The position numbers and the translations under genes were made by a program. From the NCBI GenBank assembly GCA_000985875.1, contig CCRI01000019.1, forward strand, positions 1-64,000: 64,000 bases of DNA, read 5' to 3'. Source of the DNA: Neorhizobium galegae bv. officinalis (GTDB lineage: Bacteria > Pseudomonadota > Alphaproteobacteria > Rhizobiales > Rhizobiaceae). The notes under the pieces were generated by a model. That model ran no database searches, had not been told where the DNA came from, and was given only the letters and a program-made list of their open reading frames with translations. Of the stretch, positions 18,310 through 26,531 are shown piece after piece (position 1 is the stretch's first letter; the number at the start of each line of letters is the position of its first letter).

Positions 18310-19182
18310 ATGCAGGATACCCGCAGTGCCGTCCTCGTCATCTCCAGCCATGTCGTACGCGGCTCGGTCGGCAATCGCGCCGCCGTCTTCGCGCTCGAGA
18401 CGCTGGGATTTCCCGTCTGGGCAATGCCGACCGTCGTCCTTCCCTGGCATCCCGGTCATGGGCCTTCCACACGGCTGACCTTTCCCGAATCAGATTTCGA
18501 CAAGGCTATAGACGATCTTATTCGTGCGCCATGGTTGGGAGAAGTGAAGGCGGTGCTGACCGGCTATTTCGGCAATGCCGCCCAGCCGCGTTCGGTGGCC
18601 CGGCTGATAAGGGCGCTGAAGGAAAAGAACCCGGGCCTTCTCTATGTCTGCGATCCTGTCATGGGCGATCTCGGCGGGCTCTATATCCCGCAGCCGACGG
18701 CAGAAGCCATCCGCGACGAACTCATTCCGCTTGCGACGATCGCTACCCCGAACCGTTACGAGCTTGCCTGGCTTTCCGGCGCGCCGCTCGAAACCAACAA
18801 CGATATCATGGATGCCGCAATCGCGCTCGGGCCGCCGCGCATCCTGGTGACCTCGGCCGTGCCGATGATGGCGGGTGGCACCGGCAATCTCTACCTGACC
18901 GGCAAACATGCGCTGCTTGCCGAACACAGGCTGATCGACAATCCGCCGAACGGGCTCGGCGATCTTCTAGGAGCGCTATTCCTCGGACGAATCCTGGCCG
19001 GCATGGAGGAGGAAAAGGCGCTGCAGCTGGCAACGGCGAGCGTTTTCGAGATCCTTGCGCGCACGGCCAAGCGCGGCGGCGACGAGCTGACGCTGGAGAC
19101 CGACGCGTCGAGCCTTTCCACCCCCATGGCGATGGTTCAGATGCGCCGGCTCGTGCATCCCTTGCAGCGGATCAAGCGGTAA
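18310..19182 (+). CDS. pdxY: Pyridoxal kinase
   Basis: A 290-residue ribokinase-fold enzyme that phosphorylates pyridoxal in vitamin B6 salvage. Visible family features are the N-terminal strand with SSHVVRGSVGNRAAV, the PVMGDLGGLY metal and phosphate region, ATPNRYELAWLSG, and the anion-hole motif NGLGDLLGALF with catalytic D218. In place of the common GTGD the motif reads GLGD. The length matches PdxY. It precedes the carbonic anhydrase gene by 70 bases. Confidence 0.9.
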   Translation: MQDTRSAVLVISSHVVRGSVGNRAAVFALETLGFPVWAMPTVVLPWHPGHGPSTRLTFPESDFDKAIDDLIRAPWLGEVKAVLTGYFGNAAQPRSVARLIRALKEKNPGLLYVCDPVMGDLGGLYIPQPTAEAIRDELIPLATIATPNRYELAWLSGAPLETNNDIMDAAIALGPPRILVTSAVPMMAGGTGNLYLTGKHALLAEHRLIDNPPNGLGDLLGALFLGRILAGMEEEKALQLATASVFEILARTAKRGGDELTLETDASSLSTPMAMVQMRRLVHPLQRIKR

Positions 19183-19216
19183 TCGGCTTCGGAAGTTCGC
19201 AGATGCACAATGGCCG

Positions 19217-19243
19217 TTGATCTTCGCTCGATGGCGCTATAAT
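19217..19243 (+). promoter_or_regulatory. Putative promoter of the carbonic anhydrase gene
   Basis: A perfect TATAAT at 19238-19243 has TTGATC at 19217-19222 upstream with a short 15-base spacer. Transcription would begin at about 19250-19253, on top of the start codon. Confidence 0.4.
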
Positions 19244-19252
19244 CGTTGCTCC

Positions 19253-19927
19253 ATGACGGATTTTCCTGACAGACTTCTGGCGGGCTACCGCAATTTCATG
19301 AGCGGTCGCTATAGTGACGAACGCGAACGTTACCGCGTGCTGGCGGACAAGGGGCAGAAGCCCCACACGCTGCTGATTGCCTGTTGTGACTCCCGCTCTG
19401 CGCCGGAGACCATTTTCGATTGCGGGCCGGGCGAGCTTTTTGTCGTGCGCAACGTCGCCAACATGGTGCCGCCCTACGAGCCCGACAGCCAGTTTCACGC
19501 CACCTCGGCAGCGCTCGAATATGCGGTCCAGGTGCTGGAGATCGACAATATCGTGGTGATGGGCCACGGCCGTTGCGGCGGCATCAAGGCTGCCCTCGAC
19601 CCGTCCATGGAGCCGCTGTCGCCGGGTGATTTCATTGGCAAGTGGATGGGCTTGGTGAAATCCGCTGCCGAGCAGATCCAGAACAACGAATTCATGACGC
19701 AGGCCGAACGCCAGACGGCACTGGAGCGGGTCTCGATCCGCAATTCCATCGCCAATCTGCAGACGTTTCCCTTTGTTCGCAAACTCGGCGAAGAGGGGAA
19801 ACTCGGCATTCATGGCGCCTGGTTCGACATTTCGACCGGCGAGCTCTGGATCATGGACAGCAAGGGCGATTTCGTCCGTCCGGATCTTACCGAACCGGCG
19901 GATCAGGCCGAACAGACGTCGGCCTGA
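19253..19927 (+). CDS. Beta-class carbonic anhydrase
   Basis: Interconverts CO2 and bicarbonate in the cytoplasm. The 224-residue protein has ACCDSRSAP with zinc ligand C44 and the Asp46-Arg48 dyad, then GHGRCGG with zinc ligands H105 and C108, so all catalytic residues are present. An upstream in-frame start at 19217 is rejected because it falls inside the promoter. The ATG at 19253 lacks a Shine-Dalgarno, and the -10 box lies only nine bases upstream, so the mRNA may be leaderless. Confidence 0.92.
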   Translation: MTDFPDRLLAGYRNFMSGRYSDERERYRVLADKGQKPHTLLIACCDSRSAPETIFDCGPGELFVVRNVANMVPPYEPDSQFHATSAALEYAVQVLEIDNIVVMGHGRCGGIKAALDPSMEPLSPGDFIGKWMGLVKSAAEQIQNNEFMTQAERQTALERVSIRNSIANLQTFPFVRKLGEEGKLGIHGAWFDISTGELWIMDSKGDFVRPDLTEPADQAEQTSA

Positions 19928-19960
19928 TCTTTCAGCTATAGCGGCTTGTCGAGGTCAGGC

Positions 19961-20773
19961 TTACTGGCCGTCGATCTGAGCGCCCATATAGGCGATCGCC
20001 TGCTGGTAGACGGTTGCGGCGTTCCAGCCCTGGATGGCAACGAAGTTCGGCTGGCCCGGCTGGTAACCGGCACCCGGTCTCCAGCCATGGCCTTTCAGGA
20101 AGTTGGCGGTCGAGGCGAGCGCATCGGCGCGCGAACGGACCATGTCGATATGACCGTCCCCGTCGCCATCGGCGCCGTAACGGACGACGTTCAGCGGCAG
20201 GAACTGGGTCTGGCCGATCTCGCCATGGGCGGCGCCACGGGCGGTGACGCTCAGATCGCCCCGGCCGACGAGCTGAAGGGCCGCATAAAGCTGCTCGGTG
20301 AAATAGGCGGAGCGGCGGCAATCGTAAGCGAGTGTGGCGACCGCGGAAAGCGTGTGCTGATCGCCCATGAAGCTGCCGAAACCGGTTTCCATGCCCCAGA
20401 TGGCGATGATCGGGCCGGCCGGCACGCCGTAGCGGCGCTCGATCTGCGCAAACAGCGACGCGTTGCCCGATTTCATGCCCTTGCCGCGGGAGATGATGGC
20501 GGCCCCGCCGCGTTTCTTCATGAAGTCTTCGAAGGAGAGCTTGAAGCTTTTCTGGCCGCGATCGGCGCTGATGGTCGCGCGGTTGTAGGAGACGGCCGAA
20601 AAAGCCTTTTCGACGACGGCAGGGCTGACGCCGCTCGATGGTGCAACCCGCTTGAACTCTTCGACCCAGCGGGCGAAGCCGGATGAATCGTTGCCGCATT
20701 GGAGCGCGGCAAACGCCGGACTAGCGGTCATCAAACCGGTTGCGATCAATCCTGCCAGCAAAATCTTCTTCAT
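19961..20773 (-). CDS. Lytic murein transglycosylase (MltB-like, SLT_2)
   Basis: A 270-residue periplasmic enzyme that cleaves peptidoglycan glycan strands. The signal peptide MKKILLAGLIATGLMTASPAFA ends at about residue 22. The catalytic glutamate is E129 in WGMETGFGSFMG, followed by the family segments HGEIGQTQFLP and the aspartate-rich GADGDGDGHIDM, and FLKGHGWRPG near the end. No peptidoglycan-binding C-terminal domain is attached. Upstream in-frame codons from 20872 would mask the signal peptide, so the ATG at 20773 is chosen. Confidence 0.88.
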   Translation of the reverse strand: MKKILLAGLIATGLMTASPAFAALQCGNDSSGFARWVEEFKRVAPSSGVSPAVVEKAFSAVSYNRATISADRGQKSFKLSFEDFMKKRGGAAIISRGKGMKSGNASLFAQIERRYGVPAGPIIAIWGMETGFGSFMGDQHTLSAVATLAYDCRRSAYFTEQLYAALQLVGRGDLSVTARGAAHGEIGQTQFLPLNVVRYGADGDGDGHIDMVRSRADALASTANFLKGHGWRPGAGYQPGQPNFVAIQGWNAATVYQQAIAYMGAQIDGQ

Positions 20774-20913
20774 GCGGTCAAACCCGTCCCCAGAGCCGGA
20801 TCGCTTAAGTCGGAAGCGTCCGGATAATGTGCATTGTTTCGGCCTTATGGCGATGGTTGCAGACAATCGCAACTCACCCGTTCATGAATAGTTCGTGATA
20901 TGGGTGATTCGAA

Positions 20914-20943
20914 AGAAAAACCCCGCCATTTCTGACGGGGTTT
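20914..20943 (-). terminator. Intrinsic terminator of asd
   Basis: On the minus strand AAACCCCG (20943-20936) pairs with CGGGGTTT (20925-20918) around a ten-base loop and runs into a T-rich tail. Confidence 0.8.
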
Positions 20944-20976
20944 CTATCGGAACATGCTTAATAAATTTATTATTTA

Positions 20977-22011
20977 TCAGGCAGCAGCCTTGCGCGGCTT
21001 GATCAGGCCGCGATTGACGAGCAATTCGGCGATCTGGATGGCGTTGAGCGCGGCACCCTTGCGCAGGTTGTCGGAGACCACCCAGATATTGAGGCCGTTT
21101 TCCACTGTCGCATCCTCGCGGATACGGGAAATGTAGGTGGCGTCCTCGCCGGCGCATTCGTAAGGCGTGATGTAGCCGCCGTTTTCATGCTTGTCGATGA
21201 CGAGGCAGCCCGGAGCTTCGCGCAGGATATCGCGGGCCTGGTCCGCGCTGATCTCGTTTTCGAATTCGATATTGACCGATTCCGAATGGCCGATGAAGAC
21301 CGGAACGCGCACGGCGGTGCAGGTCACCTTGATCTTCGGGTCGAGCATCTTCTTGGTTTCGGCGAGAACCTTCCACTCTTCCTTCGTATAGCCGTCTTCC
21401 ATGAAGCTATCGATATGCGGGATGACGTTGAAGGCGATGCGCTTGGTGAACTTCTTGGATTCGACCGGATCGGCGACGAAGACGGCGCGGGTCTGGGTGA
21501 AGAGTTCGTCCATGCCTTCCTTGCCGGCGCCGGAGACCGACTGGTAGGTCGAGACGACGACGCGCTTGATCTTGGCGAAGTCGTGCAACGGTTTCAGGGC
21601 AACGACGAGCTGGGCGGTCGAGCAATTCGGATTGGCGATGATGTTGCGCTTGGTAAAGCCGGAGATCGCATCGGGGTTCACTTCCGGAACGATCAGCGGA
21701 ACGTCCTGATCGTAGCGCCAGGCGGACGAGTTGTCGATGACGACGCAGCCCTGGGCGCCGATCTTGGGCGACCACTTCTTGGAAACCTCGCCGCCTGCCG
21801 ACATCAGGCAGATGTCGGTGTCGGAAAAATCGTAGTTTTCCAGGTTGGAAACCTTCAGCGTCCGGTCGCCGAACGAAACTTCGGTCCCCTGGCTACGGGC
21901 GGATGCCAGCGCCACGACTTCGTCGACCGGGAAGCCGCGCTCGGAAAGGATCGACAGCATTTCCCTGCCGACATTGCCGGTTGCACCGGCGACTGCGATC
22001 TTGAAACCCAT
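20977..22011 (-). CDS. asd: Aspartate-semialdehyde dehydrogenase
   Basis: Reduces aspartyl phosphate to aspartate semialdehyde, the branch point to lysine/diaminopimelate, threonine and methionine. The 344-residue protein starts MGFKIAVAGATGNVGREML with the NADP-binding glycine loop; the catalytic cysteine is C130 in NPNCSTAQLV, with SYQSVSGAG-type and IGHSESVNIEF segments downstream. The ATG at 22011 fits the family N-terminus; the GAGAGCAAAAA upstream is a weak ribosome site, with AGGAGAGA further away. A Lys/Thr-rich short reading frame lies 108 bases upstream on the same strand. Confidence 0.95.
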   Translation of the reverse strand: MGFKIAVAGATGNVGREMLSILSERGFPVDEVVALASARSQGTEVSFGDRTLKVSNLENYDFSDTDICLMSAGGEVSKKWSPKIGAQGCVVIDNSSAWRYDQDVPLIVPEVNPDAISGFTKRNIIANPNCSTAQLVVALKPLHDFAKIKRVVVSTYQSVSGAGKEGMDELFTQTRAVFVADPVESKKFTKRIAFNVIPHIDSFMEDGYTKEEWKVLAETKKMLDPKIKVTCTAVRVPVFIGHSESVNIEFENEISADQARDILREAPGCLVIDKHENGGYITPYECAGEDATYISRIREDATVENGLNIWVVSDNLRKGAALNAIQIAELLVNRGLIKPRKAAA

Positions 22012-22119
22012 TTTTTGCTCTCTTTCTGTCTCTCCTCGATTTGGTGAGGGGGAAGCCGCGATCAACTCGCGGAATTCCTTGTCCCCGGCCATCCGGGGAG
22101 AGAGCGGCGGCCAGAGACG

Positions 22120-22239
22120 TCAGACGGTTTTCGTCGTCGTTTTGGCCTTGGTTTTGGAGAAAGCGGCAAAACACGCCCGCTGCGCAGCCTGGATGGCCGG
22201 CAGTGCTGAGGCAGCGATATGGAATTCGCAGGCGCGCAT
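22120..22239 (-). CDS. Possible 39-residue leader peptide or small protein upstream of asd
   Basis: A short reading frame ending in SKTKAKTTTKTV: eight of the last eleven residues are Lys or Thr, both end products of the pathway served by asd. A GGGAAGA eight bases upstream could act as ribosome site and a TTGACT-N16-TAAACA promoter precedes it by about 25 bases. Two short GC-rich hairpins (CCCCGG-ATGG-CCGGGG and CCGCGA-GTTGA-TCGCGG) lie between it and asd, but neither has a T-run. The rest of the approximately 500-base gap up to 22514 shows no other gene on either strand that I can support. Confidence 0.35.
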   Translation of the reverse strand: MRACEFHIAASALPAIQAAQRACFAAFSKTKAKTTTKTV

Positions 22240-22264
22240 GTGGGTGTCTTCCCGTTCGCGAAGT

Positions 22265-22292
22265 TGTTTAAAAGATTTTCGCAACGAGTCAA
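22265..22292 (-). promoter_or_regulatory. Possible promoter of the asd leader region
   Basis: Minus-strand TTGACT (22292-22287) and TAAACA (22270-22265) with a 16-base spacer, placing transcription start about 20 bases before the 39-residue reading frame and about 250 bases before asd. Confidence 0.35.
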
Positions 22293-22421
22293 GCGACGGC
22301 TGACGCAGGTTATGCACGGCATTGCCCTTATGCCGCGCCGCAGCATCCGCTGTGCACGGCAGGCGCGATATTAGACGAAAGTCATAATCCCAAAGCATCG
22401 CTCTCCTTAGCCCTTGAATTC

Positions 22422-22436
22422 TGTCAATCTGTGACA
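22422..22436. promoter_or_regulatory. Inverted repeat TGTCA-N5-TGACA, possible operator
   Basis: A perfect five-base inverted repeat with a five-base centre, about 80 bases upstream of the MHS transporter gene. It could bind a dimeric repressor; no regulator gene adjoins it. Confidence 0.3.
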
Positions 22437-22514
22437 ATGCGTCGCCATATCCAGGCCCTGGAGGGAACGGGCTCGGAGCCGGCACGCGAGTTTCACCTTT
22501 GAGGGAGGACCACA

Positions 22515-24212
22515 ATGGCAAATGTCGCAACAGCGATTGGCACCAGGACCAAACCGATGACGGCCGAGGAGCGGAAGGTGATTATCGCCTCTTCGCTCGG
22601 CACCGTCTTCGAATGGTACGATTTCTATTTGTACGGAACGCTGGCTGCGATCATCGGCAAGCAGTTCTTCTCGCAGTTCCCGCCGGCAACGCAGGCGATC
22701 TTCGCGCTGCTGACCTTTGCCGCCGGCTTCCTGGTCCGCCCCTTTGGCGCCTTGGTCTTCGGTCGTCTCGGCGATCTCGTCGGACGTAAATACACCTTCC
22801 TTCTCACCATCCTGATCATGGGCCTGTCGACCTTCGCGGTCGGCCTTCTGCCGAGCTACGACCAGATCGGTGTCGCCGCACCCATCATTCTCGTCGCACT
22901 GCGCATGGCTCAGGGTTTGGCGCTCGGCGGTGAATATGGCGGCGCGGTGGTCTATGTCGCAGAACATTCGCCCCGCAACAGGCGAGGTTTCTACACGGCC
23001 TGGATTCAGACCACGGCCACGATGGGTCTGCTGCTGTCGCTTTTCGTCATCGTGACCTTGCGCATCAATCTCGGTGAGGAAGCATTCCAGACCACGCAGA
23101 CGATCTTCTTCGGTCTCCAGGGCGGATGGCGTATTCCCTTCCTCCTGTCGATCATCCTGCTCATCATCTCGATCTACATTCGTCTGCAGATGAATGAATC
23201 ACCGCTCTTCAAGAAAATGAAGGAGGAAGGCACTCAGTCCAAGGCGCCACTGTCGGAAGCTTTCGGTAACTGGGGCAATGGCAAGATCGTGCTGATCGCG
23301 TTGTTCGGCCTCGTGGTCGGCCAGGCGGTCGTCTGGTACACGGGCCAGTTCTACGCCCTGTTCTTCCTGCAGACTGTGCTGAAGATCGACCTTCTGACGG
23401 CTAACGTGCTGATCGCCTGGGCGTTGATCATCGCAACACCCTTCTTCCTGGTGTTTGGCTCTCTTTCTGACCGGATCGGAAGGAAGCCGGTGATCCTGGC
23501 GGGCTGCCTTCTCGCGGCAGCAACTTACTTCCCTCTGTTCAGCGCCCTGACAACGGCGGCCAACCCGACCTATTCCAAGGCGATCGAAGCCGTGAAGGCT
23601 GAAGTCAGGGCCGATCCCGCCACCTGCGGTTCCCTGTTCGACCCGGTCGGCATCCGCACCTTCACGACGCCTTGCGATGTGATGCGCCGCACCATGTCAA
23701 CTCAGGCTTTCCGCTACACGCTGGTGGACGCGCCTGCGGGCTCTCCGGCCCAGCTCGTCGTCAATGGCGGAGCACCGATATCCTTCACCGATGCCCCAGC
23801 CTTCAATGCAGCGCTCGGCCCGGCTATGGTTGCGGCTGGCTATCCGGCGGCAAACGACCCGGGCAAGGTCAAGGTCAGCGGCTTTTTCTCCGCCTTGGCT
23901 AACGGTCAGTCGTTGACGGTCATCGCGATCCTGACGATCATGGTGATCTACGTCACCATCGTATACGGCCCGATCGCTGCTGCCCTGGTCGAGTTCTTCC
24001 CGACCCGCATTCGCTATACGGCCATGTCCCTGCCCTACCACATCGGTAACGGCTGGTTCGGCGGTCTCCTGCCGGCCACCTCCTTCGCGATCGTCGCCTC
24101 CACCGGCGATATTTTCGCAGGACTCTGGTATCCCGTCATCTTCGCACTTTTGACGGTCGTAATCGGCCTGCTGTTCGTCCGCGAGAAACGGGACGTCGAT
24201 CTCGCTCACTGA
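22515..24212 (+). CDS. MHS-family MFS transporter with a large inserted loop
   Basis: A 565-residue proton-coupled metabolite transporter of the MHS branch, which carries organic acids, betaines and similar solutes. The start of TM1 with SLGTVFEWYDFYLYG, the GRLGDLVGRKYTF loop and MAQGLALGGEYGGA are diagnostic. Residues 347-465, between helices in the second half, form an approximately 118-residue polar insertion with two cysteines (C371, C387) before the helices resume at about 466; standard members have a short loop there. GAGGGAGG lies a few bases before the ATG. Substrate unknown; it stands alone with its own terminator. Confidence 0.85.
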   Translation: MANVATAIGTRTKPMTAEERKVIIASSLGTVFEWYDFYLYGTLAAIIGKQFFSQFPPATQAIFALLTFAAGFLVRPFGALVFGRLGDLVGRKYTFLLTILIMGLSTFAVGLLPSYDQIGVAAPIILVALRMAQGLALGGEYGGAVVYVAEHSPRNRRGFYTAWIQTTATMGLLLSLFVIVTLRINLGEEAFQTTQTIFFGLQGGWRIPFLLSIILLIISIYIRLQMNESPLFKKMKEEGTQSKAPLSEAFGNWGNGKIVLIALFGLVVGQAVVWYTGQFYALFFLQTVLKIDLLTANVLIAWALIIATPFFLVFGSLSDRIGRKPVILAGCLLAAATYFPLFSALTTAANPTYSKAIEAVKAEVRADPATCGSLFDPVGIRTFTTPCDVMRRTMSTQAFRYTLVDAPAGSPAQLVVNGGAPISFTDAPAFNAALGPAMVAAGYPAANDPGKVKVSGFFSALANGQSLTVIAILTIMVIYVTIVYGPIAAALVEFFPTRIRYTAMSLPYHIGNGWFGGLLPATSFAIVASTGDIFAGLWYPVIFALLTVVIGLLFVREKRDVDLAH

Positions 24213-24236
24213 GGCAAGATCAGCAGATAAAAAAGG

Positions 24237-24264
24237 GGGCCCGGCACGATGTGCCGGGCCCTTA
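24237..24264 (+). terminator. Intrinsic terminator of the MHS transporter gene
   Basis: A perfect 11-bp stem, GGGCCCGGCAC with GTGCCGGGCCC around a GAT loop, followed by TTATGCTTTT. Confidence 0.75.
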
Positions 24265-24376
24265 TGCTTTTGAAGGTCCTTATGGAATTCGAGCCAGTAT
24301 CTTTGATCCGGCACCTACGCTTCGGCTTAATGATGCTCCGGAAACCTTGCCGTTTTGCGCGACACGCCTTGAGTAT

Positions 24377-25177
24377 TTAGTCGCTCCGCTTCGGCGGCAT
24401 GCCACGCGGCGGGAAGGGCGTGCTCGTCCAGTCGGGACGTATCAGCAGGGGAACCGCCCGGCGCAGAACCGGCCAGCCGTCGGCTGCCTGCCGGAACAGC
24501 AGCCCGTAACGGGAAAAGACGATCGCCATGATCACCGAAAACCAGGCGCCGAAGGAGAGACCGGCAATCGCGTCGCTCGGATAATGGGCTCCGACGATGA
24601 CACGCGAAAAGCCGAGCCAGAGGCTCATGATCAGAAAGAACAGGCGGTAGCGCGGAGCGAGCAGCGCCAATGCCATCAGGAATGCCCCGACCGTGGTTGC
24701 GTGACCGGAAGGGAAGCTTTCGAACCGGGAACCGGAAAACGGATTGAAGCCGTAAAAACCCCATTGCTCGTAAAGACCCGGCCGGGCACGCCCGATAATG
24801 CGCTTCGCCAGGTTGGCGAGAAGGCCTGAGCCGGCAACGGCGAGAAAGATATAAGCCGCGATATGGCTGACCAGCATTGCCTGGAAGCGGGCTTTCAGGC
24901 CGGGCACGAGCCGGATGACGGCAAGCGCTTCGAAAAAGAGGATCGCGGCCGCAAAAAGAATCCAGCCGGAGGTGCCGAAATCGGTGATCGCCTTGCCGAC
25001 CGGCAGCAGCACGTTGGGCGTATGGGCGGCATAGGAGCCGACCGGTGCATCGAGCAGGAAAAAGGCGATCAGGATCAGGTTGATCGTGACCAGCCCGTAG
25101 GACAGCCACCGAGGCGCCCGGGTCCCGGATGGATGGCGATACCGCCGATGTCTCAGTTTTTCGATTGTCCGTTTCAT
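24377..25177 (-). CDS. PAP2-family membrane phosphatase
   Basis: A 266-residue inner-membrane lipid phosphatase with about six hydrophobic segments. All three PAP2 motifs are present: K125...R132-P133, PSGH at 156-159, and SR191-192 with H198 and D202. The likely substrate is a lipid phosphate such as undecaprenyl pyrophosphate, phosphatidate or lipid A phosphate; the sequence does not decide between them. The N-terminal 25 residues are strongly basic and probably cytoplasmic. The ATG at 25177 is preferred over 25225, which adds a non-conserved Arg/Pro stretch. It is the next gene after leuB on the same strand. Confidence 0.82.
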   Translation of the reverse strand: MKRTIEKLRHRRYRHPSGTRAPRWLSYGLVTINLILIAFFLLDAPVGSYAAHTPNVLLPVGKAITDFGTSGWILFAAAILFFEALAVIRLVPGLKARFQAMLVSHIAAYIFLAVAGSGLLANLAKRIIGRARPGLYEQWGFYGFNPFSGSRFESFPSGHATTVGAFLMALALLAPRYRLFFLIMSLWLGFSRVIVGAHYPSDAIAGLSFGAWFSVIMAIVFSRYGLLFRQAADGWPVLRRAVPLLIRPDWTSTPFPPRGMPPKRSD

Positions 25178-25271
25178 CGGCCTCTGTCCGTGGCGCGGGA
25201 GCGATCCCGCGCCGCTTCTTCCCATAGATTTCGCGATATGGGTAGCAGGATGCCGAACGCCAAATGTCGAG

Positions 25272-25301
25272 GTGCCTTTCCGCCGTGCGACGGAAAGACA
25301 C
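25272..25301 (-). terminator. Stable hairpin after leuB, possible terminator without T-tail
   Basis: An 11-bp stem (GTGCCTTTCCG with CGGAAAGACAC, one G-U pair on the transcript) lies 11 bases after the leuB stop codon. No T-run follows, so termination is uncertain; it may only protect the mRNA end. Confidence 0.35.
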
Positions 25302-25312
25302 CGATCAGTGTA

Positions 25313-26422
25313 TCAGGCGGAGAGGCTTACGAATTCCTTGAGGATCGCATCGCCCATTTCGGCGGTGCCGACCTTGCGGGCGCCTTCGGCCATGATGTCG
25401 CCGGTGCGGATGCCCTGATCGAGCACGTTGGCGATCGCCTTTTCGAGGTTGTCGGCTTCCGTGACCATGTTGAAGGAGTAACGCAGGCACATCGCAAACG
25501 AGGCGATCATGGCAATCGGGTTGGCAACGCCGGTGCCGGCGATATCAGGCGCCGAACCGTGCACCGGCTCGTAAAGCGCCTTGCGCTTGCCGGTCTTGGC
25601 ATCGGGTGCGCCGAGCGACGCGGAGGGCAGCATGCCGAGCGAGCCGGTCAGCATGGCCGCGACGTCGGAGAGCATGTCACCGAACAGGTTGTCGGTGACG
25701 ATGACGTCGAACTGCTTTGGAGCGCGGACGAGCTGCATGCCACCGGCATCGGCTAGCATGTGCTCCAGCTTGACGTCGGAATATTTTTCCTTGTGGGTGG
25801 CGGTAACGACCTGGTTCCAGAGCACACCGGACTTCATGACGTTGCGCTTTTCCATCGAGCAGACGGCGTTCTTGCGGGTGCGGGCAAGCTCGAAGGCAAC
25901 GCCGGCGATACGCTCGATCTCGTAGGTGTCGTAGACCTGCGTATCGATACCGCGCTTCTGGCCGTTGCCGAGGTCGATGATTTCCTTCGGCTCGCCGAAA
26001 TAGACACCGCCGGTGAGCTCGCGGACGATCAGGATGTCGAGGCCTTCGACCAGTTCCGGCTTCAGGGAGGAGGCCGAGGCAAGCGCCGGGTAGCAGATGG
26101 CGGGGCGCAGGTTGGCGAACAGTTCCATGTCCTTGCGCAGCCGCAACAGGCCGGCTTCCGGACGGACTTCATAAGCAACGTGATCCCATTTCGGGCCGCC
26201 GACGGCGCCGAAGAGAACCGCGTCCGCTGCCATCGCCTTGGCCATGTCCTCTTCGGAAATGGCGGCGCCATGCGCATCGTAGGCGCAGCCACCGACCAGG
26301 CCTTCGTCGAGGACGAAATCGGCCTTCATGGCGCTGTTCATGTGAGCGATGATCTTGCGGACTTCGCCCATGGCCTCGGGGCCGATGCCGTCGCCGGGAA
26401 GGAGGAAGAGGTTCTTTGCCAT
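25313..26422 (-). CDS. leuB: 3-isopropylmalate dehydrogenase
   Basis: Oxidatively decarboxylates 3-isopropylmalate in leucine synthesis. The 369-residue protein begins LFLLPGDGIGPEAM and contains VGGPKWDH, LRPAICYPAL and RELTGGVYFGEP, the catalytic Tyr/Lys region (VYDTYEIERIA), the metal-binding TDNLFGDMLSDVA, and the NAD-recognition segment EPVHGSAPDIAG. The order leuD, Rid protein, leuB on the minus strand is kept, with a terminator between the Rid gene and leuB, so leuB probably has its own promoter in 26423-26530. Confidence 0.96.
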   Translation of the reverse strand: MAKNLFLLPGDGIGPEAMGEVRKIIAHMNSAMKADFVLDEGLVGGCAYDAHGAAISEEDMAKAMAADAVLFGAVGGPKWDHVAYEVRPEAGLLRLRKDMELFANLRPAICYPALASASSLKPELVEGLDILIVRELTGGVYFGEPKEIIDLGNGQKRGIDTQVYDTYEIERIAGVAFELARTRKNAVCSMEKRNVMKSGVLWNQVVTATHKEKYSDVKLEHMLADAGGMQLVRAPKQFDVIVTDNLFGDMLSDVAAMLTGSLGMLPSASLGAPDAKTGKRKALYEPVHGSAPDIAGTGVANPIAMIASFAMCLRYSFNMVTEADNLEKAIANVLDQGIRTGDIMAEGARKVGTAEMGDAILKEFVSLSA

Positions 26423-26488
26423 ATCGTTTTCGTATCCTTGCGGGTTTCGCAGGCTCGCGTCCTCCCGCGCGGGATCTCCGCGCCTGGC

Positions 26489-26520
26489 AAAACCTCGTCC
26501 GAGCCTGCCAAAGGACGAGG
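26489..26520 (-). terminator. Intrinsic terminator after the leuD-Rid pair
   Basis: On the minus strand CCTCGTCC (26520-26513) pairs with GGACGAGG (26500-26493) and is followed by TTTTGCC. It lies 11 bases after the Rid stop codon. Confidence 0.65.
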
Positions 26521-26531
26521 CTGGAAAGGTT

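Noticed and set aside
22012..22119. Classical Rho-independent attenuator before asd
   Set aside because: Two short hairpins are present, but neither is followed by a T-run, so only the leader-peptide observation is kept.
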